5,632 nt of DNA from Pseudomonadota bacterium. GTDB lineage: Bacteria > Pseudomonadota > Gammaproteobacteria > Burkholderiales > Burkholderiaceae_C. A program made the position numbers and the translations under genes. The notes under the pieces are model-generated. The model searched no databases and was not told the DNA's origin. It worked only from the letters and a program-made list of their open reading frames with translations. Shown piece by piece: positions 1 through 5,632 of the stretch (positions are counted from its first letter, which is position 1; each line of letters begins with the position of its first letter). The stretch is from positions 1 through 5,632 of the forward strand of contig JAEZKX010000092.1 in assembly GCA_023436025.1 (NCBI GenBank), read 5' to 3'.

Positions 1-73
1 TGCCGGTGCCGACCGGGTGCGCGCCCGGCTCGTCGGTGATGGGGTCTCGGTTGAGGTCTCGTTCTTCTGCCAT
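1..73 (-). CDS. Small hypothetical protein, N-terminal part only (possible glycine-zipper family)
   Basis: Only the first 24 codons are visible; the gene runs off the left edge. Read on the minus strand, the peptide begins MAEERDLNRDPITDEPGAHP and continues V-G-T-G. An ATG at 73 is preceded by AGGAG (84 to 80) with six bases between, a near-ideal ribosome binding site, which fixes the start. The opening, charged residues followed by a DPITxEPGxHPVGTG-type stretch, resembles small Burkholderiales proteins that continue into Gly/Ala-rich glycine-zipper segments and are usually annotated as hypothetical. That family link is from memory and the zipper itself lies outside the window. The role is unknown. 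The gene is divergent from the hypothetical gene at 279 and shares its intergenic region. Confidence 0.72.
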   Translation of the reverse strand, partial: MAEERDLNRDPITDEPGAHPVGTG

Positions 74-158
74 CGGATGCTCCTGTGTGGGGTTGAGGTA
101 TCGCATCCATGTTGGCCCTGTGGCCGAGCCGCGCCGTCGTCGCAACGCCGACAACCGA

Positions 159-233
159 TGTAGGACCTGTCTCGCCTCGGGCTGCGGGGGCATGGCTGAG
201 CGCGCCCACAGGGGAACACAGCACAGTCCTACA
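159..233. repeat. Inverted repeat TGTAGGAC...GTCCTACA in divergent intergenic region
   Basis: The arms are TGTAGGAC at 159-166 and GTCCTACA at 226-233, perfectly complementary over 8 bases and separated by 59 bases. They sit in the roughly 200-base space between the minus-strand gene starting at 73 and the plus-strand gene starting near 279. The spacing is too wide for a strong RNA hairpin, so a pair of oppositely oriented protein binding sites is more plausible. No regulator can be named. The rest of 74-278 shows no convincing sigma70 promoter and no gene-like reading frame. Confidence 0.4.
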
Positions 234-278
234 GGTTCCGCGTGGACGTGCAGGCACGCTTGGTTCCGGGTGATGCCC

Positions 279-776
279 ATGAAATATTCGCTGCGCAAGA
301 CTCCTTCCCACCTCCACCTCACGTACAAATACGGAGAGGCCAATGGCGGGCTGCTGGGCCGCAACCTCGTGCTCGAGGTCGCCGAGGGCAACGTGCTCAC
401 GCTGGAGATCGACCTGTCGGCCAACCTGCTGGCGCGCAACAAGAGCTCGCCCTGGTACCTGGATGCGGTCGAGCTCTCGTCGAATTACCACAAGCTCAAA
501 TCGCTGCAGTGCCCCGACAACCTGGTGCGCACGCGGCTGATCCGCGCGTGGGAAGGCGTGCAGGACCCGAAGCTGCGCATGCGGCTGGTGCTGAACCCCC
601 GCGGGCGCTACGTCTACGAGGTGTCGCCGCACTCGCTCTTCATGGGCGGCATCCAGCTCGACGTGCAGGCCTTCCTGGAGGAAGAGTCCGAGGCGTCCGC
701 TCCCACCGGCGCCGCGCCCCAGCCGGGCGACGGTGCCCCGGCCGACGTGGCCGACCCGCACAGGAAACACGCATGA
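279..776 (+). CDS. Conserved-looking hypothetical protein, about 165 aa, cytoplasmic
   Basis: I do not recognise this protein. From the ATG at 279 it is 165 residues long and has no signal peptide or membrane segment. Residues 1-135 look like a compact, beta-rich domain with alternating hydrophobic residues, for example VLEVAEGNVLTLEIDLSANL (31-50), and one Cys (78). Residues 136-165 form an acidic then Ala/Pro/Gly-rich, probably disordered tail. The open frame continues upstream to position 6, but that part is Arg/Cys-rich, overlaps the minus-strand gene at 1-73 and does not look coding. A GGGTGA at 268-273 is a weak ribosome binding site for the ATG at 279; an ATG at 273 (two residues longer) is a close alternative. 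The stop overlaps the start of the next gene as ATGA, so the two are probably co-translated and functionally linked. Confidence 0.72.
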   Translation: MKYSLRKTPSHLHLTYKYGEANGGLLGRNLVLEVAEGNVLTLEIDLSANLLARNKSSPWYLDAVELSSNYHKLKSLQCPDNLVRTRLIRAWEGVQDPKLRMRLVLNPRGRYVYEVSPHSLFMGGIQLDVQAFLEEESEASAPTGAAPQPGDGAPADVADPHRKHA

Positions 777-1657
777 CGCACCGTCTTCTCGCCAGCCGCT
801 GGGTGGCCGGGCTCTTCACCGCCTGCCTGCTGGCCTTGCCGGCGCTGCAGGCCCAGGCCGACGCCGGCGCCCTGCGCGCGCGCCATGCCGAGCTGCGCGA
901 ACAACTGCGCGACAACCCCTACCAGCGGCAGTTGCACATCGACTCCACCGAGGGGTCCAACACGCTGCAGGGCGACGTCTACGCGGTGCTCGACCACCCG
1001 TTCGACAAGGTGCGCGACGCGCTGAAGGAGCCGGAAGCCTGGTGCGACATCATGCTGCTGCCCTTCAACACCAAGTACTGCAATGCCAACGACGACCGGC
1101 TGGCCGTGCGCATCGGCCGCAAGTACAACCAGCCCGTGGAGCAGGCGTACAAGATCGACTTCCAGTTTCGCACTTCCGCGGCCAGCGGCGACTACCTAGA
1201 TTCGCGCCTGACCGCGCCGCAAGGCCCGGTGGGGACCAGGGATGTGCGCATCCGCGTGGAGGCGGTGCCGCTGGACAACGGCAAGACCTTCATGCACCTG
1301 AGCTACGCCTACGGTTTCGGCGGCCTGGGCCGCATGGCCATGCAGGCCTACCTGTCGACCGCGGGTGCCGACAAGGTCGGCTTCAGCTACGCCGGCAAGG
1401 ACGCCAACGGCCAGCCGCAGTACATGGGCGGCGTGCGCGGTGCCATCGAACGCAATGCGATGCGCTACTACCTGGCCATCGACTCGTACCTGGATTCCCT
1501 CAGCGCCCCCGAGGCCGAGCGGGTGGAGCGCCGCATCCAGCACTGGTTCAGCGCCACCGAGCGCTATCCGCGCCAGCTGCGCGAGATGGACCGCGCGACC
1601 TACGTCGCGATGAAGCGGTCGGAGTACGAGCGGCAGCAGACGGCGGGCCTGAACTGA
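773..1657 (+). CDS. Exported hypothetical protein, possible SRPBCC/START-like lipid-binding fold
   Basis: The protein has 294 residues. The start is the ATG at 773, overlapping the upstream stop and preceded by AGGA (762-765) seven bases away. Residues 1-29 form a typical Sec signal peptide: MTHR, a hydrophobic core (VAGLFTACLLALPAL) and an A-Q-A cleavage site before D30. The mature protein has only two cysteines, C91 and C103, which could form a disulfide in the periplasm. The segment from about 68 to 182 (YAVLDHPFDKVRDALKEPEAW, then long amphipathic strands ending in MHLSYAYGFG) resembles the helix-grip pattern of SRPBCC/START ligand-binding proteins; this is inference from pattern, not a confirmed match. 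The C-terminal 70 residues are helical, charged and rich in Arg and Glu. The likely location is the periplasm. The function is unknown; binding of a lipid or other hydrophobic molecule is possible. Confidence 0.8.
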   Translation: MTHRLLASRWVAGLFTACLLALPALQAQADAGALRARHAELREQLRDNPYQRQLHIDSTEGSNTLQGDVYAVLDHPFDKVRDALKEPEAWCDIMLLPFNTKYCNANDDRLAVRIGRKYNQPVEQAYKIDFQFRTSAASGDYLDSRLTAPQGPVGTRDVRIRVEAVPLDNGKTFMHLSYAYGFGGLGRMAMQAYLSTAGADKVGFSYAGKDANGQPQYMGGVRGAIERNAMRYYLAIDSYLDSLSAPEAERVERRIQHWFSATERYPRQLREMDRATYVAMKRSEYERQQTAGLN

Positions 1658-1755
1658 AGGGCGGCAGGCGCGTCGGCGCGCCAGGCCCGACGTGCCGGCC
1701 GCGCACGAAGGCGTCCCGGCCCCCATGAAGGGAAGGCATGCCGGCCGGCCATGAA

Positions 1756-1780
1756 AAAAGCCCCGCGTCGCGGGGCTTTT
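1756..1780. terminator. Bidirectional intrinsic terminator
   Basis: AAAAGCCCCGC (1756-1766) and GCGGGGCTTTT (1770-1780) form a perfect 11-base-pair stem with a three-base loop (GTC). The stem core is GC only and is flanked by an A-run on the left (1754-1759) and a T-run on the right (1777-1780), so transcripts from either side end in a U-tract. It lies between the hypothetical gene ending at 1657 (plus) and metK ending at 1798 (minus) and probably terminates both. The rest of 1658-1797 holds no gene. Confidence 0.9.
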
Positions 1781-1797
1781 CGCTGGCAGGCGGGCCT

Positions 1798-2982
<1,185 letters not shown>

Positions 2983-3098
2983 TTGAATAAACTCCGTCGG
3001 TTGATTGCAAGGCGCGTTGCCTTGTGCCGGAGCTCGGGCGAACGCTTTAGCAGATCTTGTTTAACGTCGCCCTGCAAGTAGTTCCATAACTCGGCGAC
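2983..3098 (-). promoter_or_regulatory. metK 5' leader, candidate structured regulatory RNA
   Basis: If transcription starts about seven bases after the predicted -10 box, the metK leader is about 115 nt. Read on the minus strand it holds several complementary segments. CGTCGCC (3099-3093) pairs with GGCGACG (3071-3065). GGGCGACG (3072-3065) can instead pair with CGTTCGCCC (3044-3036) with one bulged T. CAAGGC/GCCTTG (3024-3019 and 3013-3008) form a local hairpin with a five-base loop. CTCCG (3032-3028) is complementary to CGGAG (2996-2992), the metK Shine-Dalgarno. The first two helices exclude each other, as in an expression switch. It does not match any SAM or SAH riboswitch consensus I can recall. 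A regulatory role is inference, and GC-rich DNA gives short complementarities by chance. Confidence 0.4.
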
Positions 3099-3104
3099 GC
3101 CCCC

Positions 3105-3134
3105 ATTCTAATCCGCGTGAAACGACTCTTCCAA
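3105..3134 (-). promoter_or_regulatory. Predicted sigma70 promoter of metK
   Basis: On the minus strand, TTGGAA (3134 to 3129) is followed after 18 bases by TAGAAT (3110 to 3105). The -10 box matches the TATAAT consensus at five of six positions and the -35 box matches TTGACA at four. It stands out in an otherwise GC-rich region and is correctly placed for metK. The -35 box lies inside codons 5-6 of the divergent acyltransferase gene, so the two transcription units overlap. Confidence 0.6.
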
Positions 3135-3941
3135 CTGCTTTCGAGATGGCCCTTGCCCCTGTTGCACGCGGCCGGCGCGGTCCTGGGTTGGGTGGCCTTC
3201 CTCGGATCGCCCACCTACCGCCGGCGCTTCGTGGACAACGCGCGCCAGGCCGGCTACGGCTTTGCCCAGGTGCGGCGCGCCGTCGGCGAGGCCGGCAAGA
3301 TGGCGCTGGAGATCCCGCGCCTGTGGTTCGGCAAGGCGCCGCAGGTGGAATGGGATGGCGCCGAGCATGTCGACGCCGCGCGCGCCCAGGGCCGCGGCCT
3401 GGTCTTCCTCACGCCCCACCTGGGCTGCTTCGAGGTGACGGCGCAGGCCTATGCGCAGCGTTTCGGGCCGGTCACCGTGCTCTACCGGCCGCCACGCAAG
3501 GCCTGGCTGCAGGACCTGGTGGCCACCGGCCGGGCGCGCGCCAACCTCGCCACCGCGCCGGCCACGCTGTCCGGCGTGCGCCAGATGCTGCGCGCCCTGC
3601 GTTCCGGCGGTGTCGTCGGCCTGCTGCCCGACCAGGTGCCGCCGCGGGGCATGGGCGTGTGGGCGCCGTTCTTCGGCCGCGATGCCTACACCATGACGCT
3701 GCCTGCGCGCCTGGTGCAGCAGACCGGTGCCGCGCTGCTGCTCATCTGGGGTGAGCGCCTGCCGCGCGGGCGTGGCTACCGGGTGCGGGTGCGCCCCTGG
3801 CCCGAGCCGCTCGCGCTCGGGCAGGAGGAGGCGGCGCGCCAGGTCAACGCCGGCATGGAACAGCTGGTGCGCCTGCTGCCGCAGCAGTACCTGTGGGGCT
3901 ATGCCCGCTACAAGACGCCGCGCGGGGAGGCGTCCGCATGA
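3117..3941 (+). CDS. LpxL/HtrB-family lysophospholipid/lipid A acyltransferase (first of a tandem pair)
   Basis: The protein has 274 residues and belongs to the LpxL/LpxM (HtrB/MsbB) family, which transfers a fatty acyl chain from acyl-ACP to lipid A precursors at the inner face of the cytoplasmic membrane. Visible features are an N-terminal hydrophobic anchor (about 12-30), the HX4E catalytic motif with H101 and E106 (TPHLGCFE), YRPPRKAW at 123-130, the LLPDQVPPRGMGVWAPFFG block at 169-187, and a C-terminal QQYLWGYARYKTPRG at 256-270. The start is a GTG at 3117 with no visible Shine-Dalgarno. It is preferred because the N-terminus (MKRLFQLLSRWPLPLLH) matches the family pattern and no better start is near. 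Its stop overlaps the start of the next gene (ATGA). The acyl chain and the position acylated cannot be read from sequence, so no specific symbol is given. Confidence 0.92.
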   Translation: MKRLFQLLSRWPLPLLHAAGAVLGWVAFLGSPTYRRRFVDNARQAGYGFAQVRRAVGEAGKMALEIPRLWFGKAPQVEWDGAEHVDAARAQGRGLVFLTPHLGCFEVTAQAYAQRFGPVTVLYRPPRKAWLQDLVATGRARANLATAPATLSGVRQMLRALRSGGVVGLLPDQVPPRGMGVWAPFFGRDAYTMTLPARLVQQTGAALLLIWGERLPRGRGYRVRVRPWPEPLALGQEEAARQVNAGMEQLVRLLPQQYLWGYARYKTPRGEASA

Positions 3942-4804
3942 TCAGCCGGATGGGCATCTGGCTCATGCGCGGGTTGGCCCCCCTGCCGCTGCCCTGGGTG
4001 CGGGTGCTCGGCCATGCCCTGGGCGTGCTCCTGTGGTGGACGGTGTGGCCGCGTCGCCACGTGGTCCAGGCCAACCTGCGGGTGTGCTTCCCGCACTGGA
4101 CGCCGCGCGAGCGCACCCAGGTCGCGCGTCGCGTCTTCATCCACGTGGCGCAGTCGTGGCTGGACCGCGGCTGGCTCTGGCATGCGCCGGCGGAGGTGGT
4201 GCGGCGCCGGGTGCTGCTCACCGGCGCGCTGGATGAGCTGGCGGGCACGGCGCCGACGGTGCTGTTCGCGCCGCACTTCGTCGGCCTCGATGCCGGCCTG
4301 ACGGGCCTGACGCAGCAGGTCCCGCGCCGCTTCTGCGGCATCTACACCAACCAGAGCAACCGGGTCGTGGACGCCTGGATCCTGGCCGGGCGCAACCGCT
4401 TCGGCAAGCTGCGCGCCCTGCGCCGCGCCGACGGCGTGCGCGAGCTGGTGTCCTCGCTGCGGGCCGGTGACGTCATGTACCTGCTGCCGGACATGAACTT
4501 CGGGCCCGAGGAGTCGATCTTCGTTCCCTTCTACGGCGTGCCGGCGGCCACCGTGCCCTCGCTCTCGCGCTTCGCCCGGCTGGGACGGGCCAAGGTGGTG
4601 CCGGTCCTGACGCGTCTGACACCCGAAGGCTACGAGGTGCAGGTGCTGCCGGCCTGGGCCGACTTCCCCACTGCCGACGTCGTGGCCGACACCGCGCGCA
4701 TGAACGCGCGGCTGCAGGACTACATCGACGCCATGCCCGACCAGTACTACTGGGTGCACAAGCGCTTCAAGACCCGGCCGCCGGGCGAGCCGCCGATCTA
4801 CTGA
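3938..4804 (+). CDS. lpxL: LpxL-type lipid A biosynthesis acyltransferase (second of the pair)
   Basis: The protein has 288 residues, near the usual 290-310 of LpxL. It probably adds a secondary acyl chain to Kdo-lipid A from acyl-ACP at the inner membrane. Visible features are a hydrophobic N-terminal anchor (about 13-37), the HX4D catalytic motif with H113 and D118 (APHFVGLD), YTNQSN at 136-141, LLPDMNFGPEESIFVPFYG at 182-200 (the block most typical of LpxL/LpxM), and the C-terminal DQYYWVHKRFKTRPPGEP (268-285). The start is the ATG at 3938, with GGGGAGG (3924-3930) seven bases upstream; the longer in-frame start at 3893 lies inside the previous gene and is less likely. The ATGA overlap shows translational coupling with the upstream paralogue. 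The two proteins differ in catalytic acid and central block, so they probably have different acyl positions or donors. The symbol is given at family level. Confidence 0.92.
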   Translation: MISRMGIWLMRGLAPLPLPWVRVLGHALGVLLWWTVWPRRHVVQANLRVCFPHWTPRERTQVARRVFIHVAQSWLDRGWLWHAPAEVVRRRVLLTGALDELAGTAPTVLFAPHFVGLDAGLTGLTQQVPRRFCGIYTNQSNRVVDAWILAGRNRFGKLRALRRADGVRELVSSLRAGDVMYLLPDMNFGPEESIFVPFYGVPAATVPSLSRFARLGRAKVVPVLTRLTPEGYEVQVLPAWADFPTADVVADTARMNARLQDYIDAMPDQYYWVHKRFKTRPPGEPPIY

Positions 4805-4821
4805 GGCTGCCGGGGGACGCG

Positions 4822-5632
4822 TCAGCTGCGCAGGAAGGCTTCCAGCCGCTGCGCGACGAACGCCGGGCGCTCGTGCACGATCCAGTGCGTGGCTCCCGGC
4901 ACCTTCTCCAGCCGCAGGTCCGGTACATAGGCGTCGAGTCCATCCACCAGCTCCGGCAGCAGTGCCACGTCGTCCAGCGCCCACAGCACCAGCGTCGGCA
5001 CGTCCACCTTGAGCATCTCGGGCGGCAGCGTGAGGGCCGCGGCCCCGGGGTCGTCGCCGTGGGGCGGGCGCAGCGGCGAGGCGCGGTAGTAGTTGCAGCC
5101 GCCCTCCAGGCTGGCGTCCCAGACGGCGCGGTACTGCTGCTTCACCGCCTCGGTCAGCCAGGGCGCGGCGCCGAAGAAGCCGAACAGGCGGCGGTAGCCG
5201 TCCTCGCGCAGGATGGCCGCGGCGTCCGGGCGCGCCAGGAAGTTCATGTAGGCGCTGGCCTCTTGCTGGCGCGGATTGCCCTTCAACTCGCGCAGGAAGG
5301 TGCCGGGGTGCGGCGCGTTGACGATGGCCAGCCGGCGCATGAGTGCGGGCTGCTGGTTGGCCAGGTTCCAGGCGAGCGCGCCGCCCCAGTCGTGGGCCAC
5401 CAGGGCGGCCAGGGGCGCGCCTTCTGCCGCGACGAGGGCGGCGATGTCCTGCACCAGCTGGCGCGGCCGGTAGGCCGCCGCATCGGCCGGCTGGCTGGAT
5501 CGCTCGAAGCCGCGCAGGTTGGGCGCCACGCAGCGGTAGCCGCCGTGCGCGGGGTGGGAGAAGTGCAGCAGCAGCTCGTCCCAGACGAAGGCGGCTTCGG
5601 GGAAGCCGTGCAGGAACAGGAGAACCGGCCGG
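4822..5632 (-). CDS. Alpha/beta hydrolase, epoxide hydrolase/dehalogenase type (5' end outside window)
   Basis: The last 269 residues are visible; the frame stays open to the right edge, so the N-terminus (probably 20-30 residues) is missing. The visible part starts RPVLLFLHGFPEAAFVWDEL and holds the whole catalytic machinery. HGFP (visible residues 8-11) is the oxyanion-hole motif. The nucleophile motif is AHDWGG with D81. The acid is probably D221 (LWALDD), and the histidine is H249 (PGATHW). An Asp nucleophile in HDWGG, and a cap-domain NYYR (180-183) able to supply a ring-opening tyrosine, point to epoxide hydrolase-like enzymes; haloalkane or haloacetate dehalogenases share this layout. 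The substrate is unknown. A GTG at 5529 could be taken as a start, but it would remove the HGFP motif and is rejected. The gene converges on lpxL with a 17-base gap and no visible terminator, and is probably unrelated in function. Confidence 0.9.
   Translation of the reverse strand, partial: RPVLLFLHGFPEAAFVWDELLLHFSHPAHGGYRCVAPNLRGFERSSQPADAAAYRPRQLVQDIAALVAAEGAPLAALVAHDWGGALAWNLANQQPALMRRLAIVNAPHPGTFLRELKGNPRQQEASAYMNFLARPDAAAILREDGYRRLFGFFGAAPWLTEAVKQQYRAVWDASLEGGCNYYRASPLRPPHGDDPGAAALTLPPEMLKVDVPTLVLWALDDVALLPELVDGLDAYVPDLRLEKVPGATHWIVHERPAFVAQRLEAFLRS

Noticed and set aside
213..237. GGAAC-N17-GTT resembling an EcfG-type general stress promoter
   Set aside because: EcfG belongs to alphaproteobacteria, while the window looks betaproteobacterial, and a match this short is expected by chance.
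6..278. N-terminal extension of the first plus-strand hypothetical protein back to position 6
   Set aside because: It overlaps the well-supported minus-strand gene start at 1-73 and its translation is Arg/Cys-rich and unlike a folded domain.
242..772. Extension of the exported protein's frame upstream of 773
   Set aside because: The extra part overlaps the hypothetical gene at 279-776 in another frame and is low-complexity Ala/Arg/Gln. The signal peptide and ribosome binding site place the start at 773.
1736..1752. Palindromic GC-rich stretch (GGCATGCC, GCCGGCCGGC) before the terminator
   Set aside because: Short self-complementary GC runs are common at this base composition. It has no T-run and adds nothing to the adjacent clear terminator.
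3061..3090. Plus-strand promoter TTAACG-N18-CATAAC for the acyltransferase operon
   Set aside because: It has only about four matches per box and lies inside the metK leader. It is too weak to list as a feature and is kept only as a candidate.
4805..4821. Possible terminator between lpxL and the hydrolase
   Set aside because: No inverted repeat with a T-run can be found in the 17 bases or just beside them.
3908..4984. A 358-codon open frame on the minus strand, antisense to the second acyltransferase
   Set aside because: The composition is Arg/His/Gly/Ala-rich and typical of a high-GC shadow frame. It crosses two real genes and has no family motifs.

Overview
The window is high-GC bacterial DNA. 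It most likely comes from a betaproteobacterium of the order Burkholderiales, perhaps Comamonadaceae or a relative. This rests on the strongly GC-biased third codon positions, on a MetK sequence of beta/gamma type, and on metK lying divergent from a tandem pair of lipid A type acyltransferases, an arrangement known in this order. The genus cannot be told from the sequence.

Left part (1-1780). The 5' end of a small protein gene on the minus strand runs off the left edge. It has a clear ribosome binding site and an N-terminus of a type I associate with small glycine-zipper proteins of Burkholderiales. A roughly 200-base divergent intergenic region follows, containing an 8-base inverted repeat (TGTAGGAC/GTCCTACA). 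Next come two uncharacterised plus-strand genes whose stop and start codons overlap (ATGA). The first is a cytoplasmic-looking protein of about 165 residues. The second is an exported protein of about 294 residues, possibly with a lipid-binding SRPBCC/START-like fold. A strong bidirectional hairpin terminator closes this unit and also serves the converging metK.

Middle part (1798-3134). metK (S-adenosylmethionine synthetase) is complete on the minus strand. It has a leader of about 115 nt downstream of a good sigma70-type promoter. The leader can form mutually exclusive helices, one of which would cover the metK Shine-Dalgarno sequence. The promoter's -35 box lies inside the first codons of the divergent acyltransferase gene.

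Right part (3117-5632). Two LpxL/HtrB-family acyltransferase genes form a plus-strand operon, again with an ATGA overlap; they probably add the secondary acyl chains of lipid A. A converging alpha/beta hydrolase of the epoxide hydrolase/dehalogenase type (Asp nucleophile) follows and is cut off at its 5' end by the right edge.

Most of the window is ordinary chromosome: central metabolism, envelope biogenesis and conserved hypotheticals. No mobile element, CRISPR array, tRNA or rRNA was seen. The points most worth a second look are the metK leader, the uncharacterised two-gene cassette and the divergent intergenic repeat.
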